Source of the DNA: an uncultured Alphaproteobacteria bacterium
Lineage (GTDB): Bacteria; Pseudomonadota; Alphaproteobacteria; MPNO01; UBA2964
Direction of reading: 5' to 3'
Length of the DNA: 48,912 bases
Assembly: GCA_938048165.1 (NCBI GenBank)
Contig: CALIBP010000041.1
Coordinates: forward strand, 1-48,912
Shown here: positions 39,001 through 48,033 of the stretch, in pieces
How the letters are laid out: every line of letters begins with the position of its first letter
Numbering within the stretch: position 1 is the first letter of the stretch
Notes under the pieces: model-generated
What the model saw: the letters and a program-made list of their open reading frames with translations, nothing else
What the model was told of the DNA's origin: nothing
Database searches by the model: none
Translations under genes and position numbers: made by a program

Positions 39001-40452
39001 ATGTCACTCAAAGCAGGATATCTTCCAGGTTTGCAAGACGACGATGTCGAATGGCAAACGCTATCCTATGAGCGGGACGGCCCGGCGATAGAGGTATCGG
39101 TTCCGCTGCTCAGTCACCGGCAAATGAAAGCTCTGTCCGGACGTATTAAAGAGGCTAGCCAACGTCACCTGAAACCAATGGCGGTCTCTGACATTGCAGC
39201 AACGATAGATACCGTCATTGCTAGGCTTTTGGACCGCAGCGACCCCTACCGTGAACAGGCCGAAGAATATCTCCCCAAAATCACCGGTTATGATGCCGAA
39301 ATGGTGAGGTTGGGCCTGACAGGCTATCTCAAGACATTTCGACTGTCGGAGCTTAACCGGTTTCTTGCCGAGGATTTCGTCAATCCAAAAATACTCGATG
39401 AATTCCAACCTTTGCCCAAGGGTGGTTATGGTAAAGCCTACGGTCCCGATCTACTCGCTCATATCTGGGCCGGTAATGTTCCTGGTCTGCCCCTATGGAG
39501 CCTCATATCCGGCTTACTGGTAAAGGCCGGAAACATCGGCAAGGTCGCCAGCGCCGAGCCCCTCATGGCGAGTTGGTTCGCAGAACTGGTAGCCGAGATC
39601 AACCCTACGCTTGGCCAATGCCTGGCCGTTGTGTGGTGGAAGGGCGGTGACATAGACCGCGAGCAGGCTTTGCTCAACCAGGCCGACCTGGTGGTTGCCT
39701 ATGGCAATAACGACACACTGCAGCAGGTTCGTGATCGGACGCCGATCACCACACGCTGTCTGACCTACAGCCATAAGGTCAGCTTTGGCATGATCTCGAG
39801 GGCCGCCCTCGACACTGGCAAGGCCTGGGCCGTCGCCCATCAGGCCGCCTATGACATCGTGCGCTATGACCAACAGGGCTGTTATTCGCCGCATCTATTC
39901 TTTGTCGAAAAGGGTGGTGCCGTCACGCCACAGGAATTCGCACAGTATATAGCCAACGAGCTCAATTGTTTTGAAGAGAAATTTCCGCGTCGTGCCCTGA
40001 GCATCGAAGAAGCTGGTGGGGTCGCAGCATGGCAGCAGACAGAAGAGATGAAGTCATTTTCTGATGAGAACAGTACCGTCATGAGTGATGCCAACGGAGC
40101 CTGGAGTGTCGCCTATTCCGAAGCAGAAGATAATTTGGCGCCCTCCGGCCTGAACCGGACGGCCAAGGTCATTTCTGTCGAGACTCTGGACGATGTCCCC
40201 GCCCGAATTTCCCCTTATAAAGCATTCCTCCAGACTGTCGGAATTGCCGCGGCACCGGAAGAATTACGTCGCCTGGCCGATTTGCTTGGAACGGTTGGAG
40301 TCACCCGGATCAGCGCTCTCGAGCATATGACATCTCCGGAAGCGGGATGGCATCATGATGGTCGCTTTAATCTGCTCGACCTTGTCACCATGACTGAAGT
40401 TGAACGATCAGCCGAGACCGCCGCCGAAGCTTTTTCGGATTATGTTGATTGA
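39001..40452 (+). CDS. LuxC-like acyl reductase
   Basis: This 483-residue protein is of the LuxC / acyl-CoA reductase family, related to aldehyde dehydrogenases. It reduces an enzyme-bound acyl thioester to an aldehyde with NADPH. The family region LAHIWAGNVPGLPLWSL lies near residue 152, and the active-site motif DQQGCYSPH places the nucleophile at Cys294, close to the Cys286 I recall for Vibrio LuxC. It is four bases downstream of the LuxE-like gene, so the pair forms a carboxylate reductase. No luxAB, luxD or luxG gene is nearby, so light production is not its role. Confidence 0.85.
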   Translation: MSLKAGYLPGLQDDDVEWQTLSYERDGPAIEVSVPLLSHRQMKALSGRIKEASQRHLKPMAVSDIAATIDTVIARLLDRSDPYREQAEEYLPKITGYDAEMVRLGLTGYLKTFRLSELNRFLAEDFVNPKILDEFQPLPKGGYGKAYGPDLLAHIWAGNVPGLPLWSLISGLLVKAGNIGKVASAEPLMASWFAELVAEINPTLGQCLAVVWWKGGDIDREQALLNQADLVVAYGNNDTLQQVRDRTPITTRCLTYSHKVSFGMISRAALDTGKAWAVAHQAAYDIVRYDQQGCYSPHLFFVEKGGAVTPQEFAQYIANELNCFEEKFPRRALSIEEAGGVAAWQQTEEMKSFSDENSTVMSDANGAWSVAYSEAEDNLAPSGLNRTAKVISVETLDDVPARISPYKAFLQTVGIAAAPEELRRLADLLGTVGVTRISALEHMTSPEAGWHHDGRFNLLDLVTMTEVERSAETAAEAFSDYVD

Positions 40453-40470
40453 GCTGATGGAATTGGGCCG

Positions 40471-41214
40471 ATGAGTTTCCTGACAGTCAACGAAGCGTCC
40501 TACTGCTATCAAGGCAATGAGGCCGTCGTCGACAGGGTGCAATGGTCAATTGCTCAGGGTGAATTTCATTGCCTGGTCGGTCGTAGCGGTTGCGGCAAGA
40601 CAACATTACTCAAGATTGCCGCAGGCCTTTTGCAACCGACCTCCGGTTCGATCTTTATCGATGATACTCAGGTTGTCGAACCCAGCGATCAGGTCGGCTT
40701 CGTGTTTCAGGCCCCGACCCTGCTCGAATGGCTACCCGTCACTGACAATGTATTGCTACCTATCTCTCTGAAACGGCGGGTAACAGCCAAAGACTATACC
40801 CGCGCCGCAGAACTTCTGGAGTTAGTCGGGCTGGGCAGCTTCACCAAACGCCATCCACAAGAGCTGTCGGGCGGACAGCAAAGCCGGGTGGCCATCGCCC
40901 GCGCGCTGATCAGGGAGCCAGCATTCCTGATGCTCGATGAACCGTTTGCGGCGCTCGACGCGATTACCCGGGCCGAGCTGCAGGATGATTTGCTGCGCCT
41001 GTGCGAACACCAAAAGACCACGGTCCTGTTTGTGACCCACGATATCGCGGAAGCCGCTTATCTGGGAGATTTCGTAACCGTTATGTCTCAGGGCGAACTC
41101 CAACAAGCTATCCCTATTGATCTCGCGAAACCGCGGGCACCCGAAATTCGTTATGACAGTACGTTTAACGCGCTATGTCTCAAAATCCGGAAAACCATGG
41201 ATGGTACGGCATGA
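40471..41214 (+). CDS. ABC importer ATPase (NitT/TauT type)
   Basis: This 247-residue ATP-binding subunit powers the importer formed with the next two genes. Walker A is GRSGCGKTT at 37-45, the Q-loop is Gln80 (FVFQAP), the signature is LSGGQ at 132-136, Walker B is FLMLDE at 152-157, and the switch histidine is His190 (VTHD). It is closest to the nitrate/taurine/thiamin-precursor family (including ThiZ). The permease ATG overlaps its TGA. Control by a TPP riboswitch suggests a thiamin-related substrate. Confidence 0.93.
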   Translation: MSFLTVNEASYCYQGNEAVVDRVQWSIAQGEFHCLVGRSGCGKTTLLKIAAGLLQPTSGSIFIDDTQVVEPSDQVGFVFQAPTLLEWLPVTDNVLLPISLKRRVTAKDYTRAAELLELVGLGSFTKRHPQELSGGQQSRVAIARALIREPAFLMLDEPFAALDAITRAELQDDLLRLCEHQKTTVLFVTHDIAEAAYLGDFVTVMSQGELQQAIPIDLAKPRAPEIRYDSTFNALCLKIRKTMDGTA

Positions 41215-41969
41215 GTATCCGGATTTATTCCTTTTTTCTGCTCATAGCCCTGCTCGTTGGGTGGGAAGTGATTTGCAGGCTGTTAGGCATTTCGGCATTG
41301 GTGATCCCGACCCCTACTGCAGTCCTGGAAGCCTTATGGAGCACACTGGAAAGCGGCTATTTGTGGCCGCATATATGGATCACAACAGCAGAAATGGTGC
41401 TTGGGCTCGCCTTGGGCTGCGGTATCGGCTTTGTCTGCGGCATCATTCTTGGCGAGACCGAATTTCTCAGGCGATTGCTCTACCCCTACATCATCGCCAG
41501 CCAGGTTGTCCCAAAACTGGCTCTTGGGCCTCTCTTTATCGTCTGGTTCGGGTTTGGCATGACGTCCACGGTCGTCATCACAGCTTTGATTTGCTTTTTT
41601 CCGTTACTGGAAAACACCCTGACCGGCATCCACCATATCGATCCGCAAAAGCGGGAGCTGTTTCGCATGCTGCGGGCCAGCCGAATGCAAACGCTGTTCC
41701 GGCTCAAAATCCCCTCTGGATTGCCGGTGATCATGGCCGGTGTCCGCGTCGCCGTTGTCCTGGCACTGGTCGGCGCCGTCGTCGGTGAGTTTATCGGTGG
41801 CCGGGAAGGCCTCGGCGCCGCCATTATTGCCGCACAGGGAATGATGGATTCAACCCTGATGTTCGCGCTCTTCATCGTCATCACCTTCCTTGGGATGATT
41901 TTTTATCAAGCAGCTATCTGGTCGGAGCGTTGGTTACTCCGTCGCCATATTAAAGGAAAAACACAATGA
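41211..41969 (+). CDS. ABC importer permease (NitT/TauT type)
   Basis: This is a 252-residue inner-membrane subunit with about six helices. The cytoplasmic EAA loop, which docks the ATPase, is seen around HIDPQKRELFRMLRASRMQT (residues about 141-160). PKLALGPLFIVWFG and VGEFIGGREGLGAAI are typical of the TauC/SsuC/ThiX group. A start at 41175 is also open, but the ATG at 41211 overlaps the ATPase stop as ATGA and removes a hydrophilic tail, so I prefer it. The binding-protein ATG again overlaps its stop. Confidence 0.93.
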   Translation: MSIRIYSFFLLIALLVGWEVICRLLGISALVIPTPTAVLEALWSTLESGYLWPHIWITTAEMVLGLALGCGIGFVCGIILGETEFLRRLLYPYIIASQVVPKLALGPLFIVWFGFGMTSTVVITALICFFPLLENTLTGIHHIDPQKRELFRMLRASRMQTLFRLKIPSGLPVIMAGVRVAVVLALVGAVVGEFIGGREGLGAAIIAAQGMMDSTLMFALFIVITFLGMIFYQAAIWSERWLLRRHIKGKTQ

Positions 41970-42934
41970 AATTTTTGGGAATTTTGACAGCCTTATCGCT
42001 GACTGCCAGCATCGCTCAGGCGCAAAAATTGGACAGCTTTACCGTCGCAGGGTGGAGCAAACCCATCAGCGAAATTACCAATCTGCTTGCCGAACCCGAT
42101 AAGGGTTTCTTCAAAGCCAGGGGGATCAAGCTGGGATACGTACCGGGAACCGGTGGGGGTTCTGCTATTCGGAATATGCTAACCGGCAAGGCCGACGTGG
42201 CCTTTACGGACCCAGCCTCATTTTATCAGGCGCTGGACAAAGGCGAGAAGCTTGTTGCGATCTACAATATTTATCCGCAGAACGTCTTTAATGTCGTATC
42301 GCCCAAAGACCGCAACATCACCAAGCCATCAGATCTTAAAGGTAAAAAGATCGGCGTTTACAGCCTGTCCAGCGGAACCCGCCAAAACTTGCAGGTCCTG
42401 CTTCATCAAGTCGGCCTAAAGGAATCTGACGTCACCATACAGGTAACCGGGCTTTTGAACTTTGCCCCCGTAATCCAGGGCCAGGTCGATGCAACAGCGG
42501 CAACGGATACCGGCCTGTTTGTCGGTAAGTTAAAAGGCCTCAAAGAGGTAAACGTTATTGAGGTTAGAGACTACCTCAACGTGCCGAGCGACATGTTTGT
42601 CGTCACTGAGAAGACCTACCAGACGAAAAAGCCGCTCCTGAAGCGCTTCCTTGCCGCCTATCGCGACAGCGCAGCCTGGATGATCAAGAATCCAAAAGAG
42701 GCCGCCAAGATTGCCAAAAAACGGGCTATTAATGGCCGTAATGAAGCCATAAATCTTGAGATAATCAAGATCCGGAACATTTCATCGGTTTCGCCGACTA
42801 CAGCAAAAAAGGGATTGGGCGCCTTTGACCTTGATTTGCTGCAAAAGGGCGCCAATACCTTTAAACAGCTGGGATTGATCAAAAAGGACATCGACATTTC
42901 CAGTGTCGTAAAATCGGATTTAATCCCTAAATAA
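41966..42934 (+). CDS. Periplasmic substrate-binding protein (NMT1/TauA family)
   Basis: This 322-residue protein has a signal peptide (about residues 1-19, ending SIAQA) with no lipobox cysteine, so it should be free in the periplasm. The body is a type II periplasmic binding fold of the NMT1/THI5-TauA family: GWSKPISEITNLLAEPDKG, GKADVAFTDPASFYQAL and GVYSLSSGTRQNLQVLL are recognisable. The CCCFC signature of the yeast Thi5 suicide enzyme is absent, so it binds and does not synthesise. Ligand preference cannot be read from the sequence; riboswitch control argues for a thiamin precursor or breakdown product. Confidence 0.9.
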   Translation: MKFLGILTALSLTASIAQAQKLDSFTVAGWSKPISEITNLLAEPDKGFFKARGIKLGYVPGTGGGSAIRNMLTGKADVAFTDPASFYQALDKGEKLVAIYNIYPQNVFNVVSPKDRNITKPSDLKGKKIGVYSLSSGTRQNLQVLLHQVGLKESDVTIQVTGLLNFAPVIQGQVDATAATDTGLFVGKLKGLKEVNVIEVRDYLNVPSDMFVVTEKTYQTKKPLLKRFLAAYRDSAAWMIKNPKEAAKIAKKRAINGRNEAINLEIIKIRNISSVSPTTAKKGLGAFDLDLLQKGANTFKQLGLIKKDIDISSVVKSDLIPK

Positions 42935-42952
42935 ACCACCGGGTCTTCGCTG

Positions 42953-43720
42953 ATGAATTTTGACGGAAAAATTGTTCTGGTTACCGGTTCCAGCCGCGGC
43001 ATAGGCGCCGCCATTGCCAAGGCTTTTGCCGCTGAGGGAGCAACCGTCATCGTCAACTATGTCCAAAACGTGGACGCCGCCGATGACGTCGTCGCCGCCT
43101 GTAAAAAAGCGGGTGGCGACGCAATAGCCATTCAGGCAGACGTAACATCAGGCGATCAAATTCAGGCGCTGGTTGATCAAACTTTGATGGACTTTGCGAA
43201 AATAGATGTTGTCGTTAACAACGCCTTTAAACCCTACACTTTTGATCCCGATAATCGCAAACAGTTCTCAGAGCTGAACTGGCAGGATTATCAGGACCAG
43301 CTCGATGGTGCGCTGTTCTCGACCTACACAATGTGTCAGGCAGTCCTCCCTGCCCTCAAGAAACGGACCCAGGGCAGTATCATTAACATTGCGAGCGACC
43401 TCGTTGCCCGGCCCACGATCCCCTATCATGACTATACGACGGCGAAGTCAGCCTTGATCGGGTTCAGTCGCAACCTGGCGATGGAGCTCGGCCCGCTCGG
43501 TATACGCGTGAATTGTGTGGCACCTGGATTGGTGTATCCAACCGATGCCAGCCGCGAGACCAAGGAGCGCGTTAAAGAGATGATTATTGCGCAAACGCCA
43601 ATGCACCGCATTGCCTCCCCGGAAGACATTACTGGTCCTGTGATGTTCCTCGCTTCTGACTGGAGTCGTTTCATGACCGGCCAGACTCTTTATGTCGATG
43701 GCGGATTGGTGATGAAATGA
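42953..43720 (+). CDS. Short-chain dehydrogenase/reductase
   Basis: This 255-residue classical SDR resembles 3-oxoacyl-ACP reductases. The cofactor loop is TGSSRGIG at 11-18, the NNA motif is at 89-91, and the catalytic Ser148, Tyr161 and Lys165 (YTTAK) are intact. The C-terminal GQTLYVDGG is typical. It follows the binding protein by 18 bases and overlaps the next gene by four. In this operon it may reduce the aldehyde released by the LuxC-like enzyme to an alcohol; that is inference from gene order. Confidence 0.92.
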   Translation: MNFDGKIVLVTGSSRGIGAAIAKAFAAEGATVIVNYVQNVDAADDVVAACKKAGGDAIAIQADVTSGDQIQALVDQTLMDFAKIDVVVNNAFKPYTFDPDNRKQFSELNWQDYQDQLDGALFSTYTMCQAVLPALKKRTQGSIINIASDLVARPTIPYHDYTTAKSALIGFSRNLAMELGPLGIRVNCVAPGLVYPTDASRETKERVKEMIIAQTPMHRIASPEDITGPVMFLASDWSRFMTGQTLYVDGGLVMK

Positions 43721-44241
43721 GAATGTTTATGTATAAGACAATTCGGGTCTCCGCTACACTGGCCCTATTATTTGGCATACAGGCGGTTTCAAACCCTGCC
43801 AACGCTTTTTGCGTCGTCAACCTTTGGAAAGACACACTTCACGTAAAGCTGAAGACCTACAACCCCCTGGGAAATTTTCACCGGATGATAAAATCCGGGG
43901 ACAAAGCCTGTTGCGAATGGTTTGACCGAAACTGCAATCCCAGCGCATCGCGTGACGGCACCATTGTCTTTGATATTCGGAGCCGAAACAAAAAGCCGCG
44001 AGAACTATATTGTTCGACAGGCTTGCAAAAACGCGTTGTTGGCGTCGGCGGCGGTACGATCACCGTTCGGGAAAATATTTCCAAGATCGGTGGCCTGGAA
44101 TGCGACAGCCGAGACTATCTGGCCCGCCCTGTCACAGCGACATTACCAGCCAATAGCTATGGTGTTCCGATGTTCAAACTTCCAGACCAGGTCCCCCCTG
44201 TTGGGCCAAGTCTGCATGATCAAAACGCCGCCCCTCAATAG
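43717..44241 (+). CDS. Secreted cysteine-rich protein of unknown function
   Basis: I do not recognise this 174-residue protein. An N-terminal signal peptide (about residues 1-30, ending NANA-like PANA) precedes a mature part that starts with FCVVNLW. It has seven cysteines after the cleavage site, including a CC pair at about 65-66, which suggests disulfide bonds in the periplasm. The C-terminal 25 residues are proline-rich. It overlaps the SDR stop by four bases (ATGA) and is the last gene of the TPP-riboswitch operon, so it is probably co-regulated. Its 3' end is 25 bases from the convergent metH stop. Confidence 0.75.
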   Translation: MRMFMYKTIRVSATLALLFGIQAVSNPANAFCVVNLWKDTLHVKLKTYNPLGNFHRMIKSGDKACCEWFDRNCNPSASRDGTIVFDIRSRNKKPRELYCSTGLQKRVVGVGGGTITVRENISKIGGLECDSRDYLARPVTATLPANSYGVPMFKLPDQVPPVGPSLHDQNAAPQ

Positions 44242-44266
44242 CAATAGGCAACGTCACTGGAAAAAT

Positions 44267-47200
44267 TCAGGAACTATATCCAAGGTTTGGCGACAACCAC
44301 TTTTCCATATCTGCCAGATCCCTGTCCTTCCGCTTTGCGTAATCTGCCACCTGGTCCTTATTGATTTTCCCAACTCCAAAATAGTGCGCCTCGGGATTCC
44401 AAAGGTACCAACCCGATACGGCAGCGCCGGGATGCATAGCAAAAGATTCTGTCAGGGTTATACCCAGCCGATCCGCATCAAGGAGCTTAAACAACGTTTC
44501 TTTTTCGGTGTGATCGGGACAGGCTGGATAGCCGGGAGCTGGACGAATTCCCTGATAGCGTTCCTGGATCAAATCGTCGTTTTCAATGACTTCATCCCGG
44601 GCAAAACCCCAATACTCTTTTCGGACACGCTCATGCAACCGCTCCGCAAAGGCCTCCGCCAACCGGTCAGCCAAAGCCTTGACCATGATTGCGTTGTAAT
44701 CATCATTATCAGCTTCATATTTTTCCGCTAACGCATCAGCACCAAAAATCGCCACCGAAAAGCCTCCGAACCAATCAGCGAGCCCGGTTTCCTTTGGTGC
44801 GACAAAGTCAGACAGGGCGTAGTGCGGTCGACCGGCGGATTTCTTACCCTGCTGACGCAACGTATGGACGGTCGCCAAAATTTTGGCGCGTTTAACATCG
44901 TCATAGAGCACAATGTCATCACCATCGGCATTGGCAGGCCAGAAACCGATCATACCGCGTGCCGTGAATAACCCTTCAGAGACAATTTTGTCGAGCATTT
45001 GACGACCATCAGCGAACAGACTTCGCGCCGCTTCACCGATGACTTCATCCTCCAGAACGCGGGGATAGGCGCCGTGAAGCTCCCATGCATGGAAGAAAGG
45101 CGTCCAATCGACACGGGGCAACAATTCCTCTAAAGGATAATCATCAAAGTCCCAGGTCCCGATAAGACGCGGTCGCGGCGGCAAGACTTCTGACCAGTCG
45201 ATCGCAAACTTATTCTCGCGGGCTTCTTCGATCGACACACCACGCGTGCCGTCATCAGCACCTTCATAACGTGCCCGCACATTTTCGTAATCTTCGGAAA
45301 CCTCTTTTACAAACGGGTCGCGCCCATCGTCTGACGTCAATGCCGACACGACACCGACGCTACGAGATGCATCGAGAACGTGAACTACCGGCGCATGATA
45401 GGACGGTTCAATTTTAACGGCGGTGTGAACCTTTGACGTCGTTGCGCCACCAATCAGCAAGGGTAGATCCAACCCCTGACGCTCCATCTCTGAAGCGACA
45501 TGCACCATCTCATCAAGGGACGGCGTGATAAGACCGGAAAGGCCAATCACGTCTGCCTTTTCTTCAATAGCCGTATCGATAATCTTCTGGGCCGGAACCA
45601 TGACACCCAGATCAATGACCTCATAATTGTTGCACTGCATAACGACGCCAACGATATTCTTGCCGATGTCATGCACATCGCCTTTGACCGTCGCCATGAC
45701 AATTTTACCTTTGGCCTGATGCGACAAACCCGACTTAAGCTTTTCCTCTTCGATATAGGGGATCAGGTGGCCAACCGCCTGTTTCATCACCCGGGCGCTC
45801 TTTACAACCTGGGGCAAAAACATTTTGCCCGCTCCAAAAAGGTCACCGACAACATTCATCCCGTCCATCAGCGGCCCTTCGATCACCTCAATCGGGCGAT
45901 CAAATTCCAGCCGGGCTGCTTCCGTATCTTCAATGATGTAGGCGTTAATACCATTGACGAGGGAGTGGCTTAGCCGTTCATTCACAGGCGCCTCACGCCA
46001 GGAGAGATCCTCCTCTTTTTTTGATCCGCCACCGACGAACTGATCAGCAACTTCGAGCAAACGCTCTGTTGCATCATCGCGACGGTTTAGGATGACATCT
46101 TCAACGCGCTCGCGAAGATCATCTGGAATGTCGGCGTAAACCGCCAGCTGACCAGCATTAACGATACCCATCGTCATGCCGGCTTCGACCGCATAATACA
46201 AAAACACAGAATGCATCGCGCGCCGAACCGGCTCGTTCCCCCGGAAAGAGAACGAGATATTACTCAGTCCGCCCGAAACCTGGACATGCGGCAACTGTTG
46301 ACGAATGAGACGCGTCGCTTCGATGAAGTCGACGGCATAGTTGTTATGCTCTTCGATACCTGTCGCAACGGCGAAAATATTGGGGTCGAAAATGATATCT
46401 TCTGGCGGGAACCCAACCTGATTGACCAGAATGTCATAAGCTCGGGAGCAAATTTCAATTTTGCGCGCTTGCGTATCAGCCTGGCCCTCTTCATCAAACG
46501 CCATAACGATTACCGCCGCTCCATATCGGCGCACCAGACGGGCCTGCTCAATGAAACTCGCCTCGCCTTCCTTCATGCTGATAGAGTTGACGATCGGCTT
46601 GCCCTGGACGCATTTCAAGCCTGCTTCGATAACCGACCATTTCGACGAGTCGATCATCACGGGGACACGGCTGATATCGGGTTCAGCGGCAATTAAATTC
46701 AGGAACGTAACCATTGCCGCTTCGGAATCAAGCAACCCTTCATCCATATTAACGTCAACAATCTGGGCGCCGTTCTCGACCTGTTGCAGGGCTACTTCTG
46801 TTGCCGTTTGATAGTCGTTTTCCTTGATCAACTTTGCGAACCGGGCGGAGCCGGTAACATTTGTGCGTTCACCGACATTCACAAATAGCGAATCCGAACC
46901 GATATTTTGCGGCTCTAATCCAGAAAGCCTGAGCTGCAGGTCAATTTCGGGGACTTTCCTGGGCGCTAAACCTTCTACTACATCCGCGATGGCCCTGATG
47001 TGATCTGGAGTCGTCCCACAACAACCACCGACCATATTAAGGAACCCTGACTGGGCAAACTCGCCCAATGTCTCCGCCATCATTTCGGGAGTCTCGTCAT
47101 AACCGCCAAACGCATTTGGGAGACCAGCATTGGGGTGACACGAAACATATGTATCAGCGATACGCGAGAGCTCTTCGACATAGGGCCGCAGATCCTTGGG

Positions 47201-48031
47201 GCCCAAAGCGCAGTTTAACCCAATGGAAATTGGATTTGCGTGACGGATTGAATTCCAGAACGCCTCTGTCGTTTGCCCTGTGAGCGTCCTGCCGCTCTGA
47301 TCTGTGATTGTCCCGGAAATCATGACCGGTACATCGAAATCAAACGTCTCCGCAACGCTATCGATCGCAAACAAGGCTGCTTTACAGTTCAAGGTATCGA
47401 AGACGGTTTCGACCAGGATGAGGTCAGCACCACCTTCTAGCAATCCCCGAACGGCCTCAGAATAGGTCTCGACGAGCTCGTCAAACTTTACGTTTCGAAA
47501 CCCCGGATCATTCACATCAGGTGAGATTGATGCCGTTCTGTTAGTGGGACCGAGAACACCGGCGACGAAACGGGGACGGTTTTCATCATTCGCAGTAACC
47601 GCGTCGGCCGCTTCGCGGGCCAAACGGGCGCCATCACGGTTCAAATCAAAAACCGCGTCTTCCATCATGTAATCAGCTTGTGCAATCCGTGTGGAAGAAA
47701 ACGTATTTGTCTCCAACACATCCACACCCGCATTCAGATAGGCCGTATGCAGGTCCCGTATAAGGTCTGGCTGCGTTAGAATCAGCAGATCATTATTGCC
47801 TTTAACGGGGCAGGGATGGTCAGCAAAGCGATCTCCACGAAAACTCGCCTCATCGAGCTCATGTCCCTGGATCATCGTCCCCATCGCGCCGTCGATGATG
47901 ACAATCCTGTTGTCGAGCTGCTCTTTTAATTTGCGAAATCGCTCGGCACGAACCTCAGGATCCAAAGCGCCGAGAACCGCTTCTGATCGATCAGCAGTAT
48001 CTTTTAACATTGTGGTACTCGTACTACTCAT
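44267..48031 (-). CDS. metH: Cobalamin-dependent methionine synthase MetH
   Basis: MetH transfers a methyl group from 5-methyl-THF to homocysteine through cobalamin. The 1254 residues hold all four modules. The homocysteine domain (about 30-355) has [10 protein letters not shown] and the zinc cysteines in GLNCALG and [10 protein letters not shown]. The pterin domain (about 385-640) follows. The B12 domain (about 680-920) has the histidine motif GDVHDIGKN that ligates cobalt. The C-terminal reactivation domain has [12 protein letters not shown] for SAM binding. It lies two bases after the metF stop on the same strand. The organism therefore needs or makes B12. An N-terminal stretch of about 25 residues precedes the first domain. 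Confidence 0.97.
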   Translation of the reverse strand: MSSTSTTMLKDTADRSEAVLGALDPEVRAERFRKLKEQLDNRIVIIDGAMGTMIQGHELDEASFRGDRFADHPCPVKGNNDLLILTQPDLIRDLHTAYLNAGVDVLETNTFSSTRIAQADYMMEDAVFDLNRDGARLAREAADAVTANDENRPRFVAGVLGPTNRTASISPDVNDPGFRNVKFDELVETYSEAVRGLLEGGADLILVETVFDTLNCKAALFAIDSVAETFDFDVPVMISGTITDQSGRTLTGQTTEAFWNSIRHANPISIGLNCALGPKDLRPYVEELSRIADTYVSCHPNAGLPNAFGGYDETPEMMAETLGEFAQSGFLNMVGGCCGTTPDHIRAIADVVEGLAPRKVPEIDLQLRLSGLEPQNIGSDSLFVNVGERTNVTGSARFAKLIKENDYQTATEVALQQVENGAQIVDVNMDEGLLDSEAAMVTFLNLIAAEPDISRVPVMIDSSKWSVIEAGLKCVQGKPIVNSISMKEGEASFIEQARLVRRYGAAVIVMAFDEEGQADTQARKIEICSRAYDILVNQVGFPPEDIIFDPNIFAVATGIEEHNNYAVDFIEATRLIRQQLPHVQVSGGLSNISFSFRGNEPVRRAMHSVFLYYAVEAGMTMGIVNAGQLAVYADIPDDLRERVEDVILNRRDDATERLLEVADQFVGGGSKKEEDLSWREAPVNERLSHSLVNGINAYIIEDTEAARLEFDRPIEVIEGPLMDGMNVVGDLFGAGKMFLPQVVKSARVMKQAVGHLIPYIEEEKLKSGLSHQAKGKIVMATVKGDVHDIGKNIVGVVMQCNNYEVIDLGVMVPAQKIIDTAIEEKADVIGLSGLITPSLDEMVHVASEMERQGLDLPLLIGGATTSKVHTAVKIEPSYHAPVVHVLDASRSVGVVSALTSDDGRDPFVKEVSEDYENVRARYEGADDGTRGVSIEEARENKFAIDWSEVLPPRPRLIGTWDFDDYPLEELLPRVDWTPFFHAWELHGAYPRVLEDEVIGEAARSLFADGRQMLDKIVSEGLFTARGMIGFWPANADGDDIVLYDDVKRAKILATVHTLRQQGKKSAGRPHYALSDFVAPKETGLADWFGGFSVAIFGADALAEKYEADNDDYNAIMVKALADRLAEAFAERLHERVRKEYWGFARDEVIENDDLIQERYQGIRPAPGYPACPDHTEKETLFKLLDADRLGITLTESFAMHPGAAVSGWYLWNPEAHYFGVGKINKDQVADYAKRKDRDLADMEKWLSPNLGYSS

Positions 48032-48033
48032 GG

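Noticed and set aside
37917-40452. LuxE/LuxC genes as part of a bioluminescence operon
   Set aside because: No luciferase (luxA, luxB), transferase (luxD) or flavin reductase (luxG) gene is present, and the operon is under a TPP riboswitch with an importer.
41966-42934. THI5-type HMP synthase instead of a binding protein
   Set aside because: It is of the NMT1 superfamily but has a signal peptide, lacks the CCCFC signature and is coupled to a permease and ATPase.
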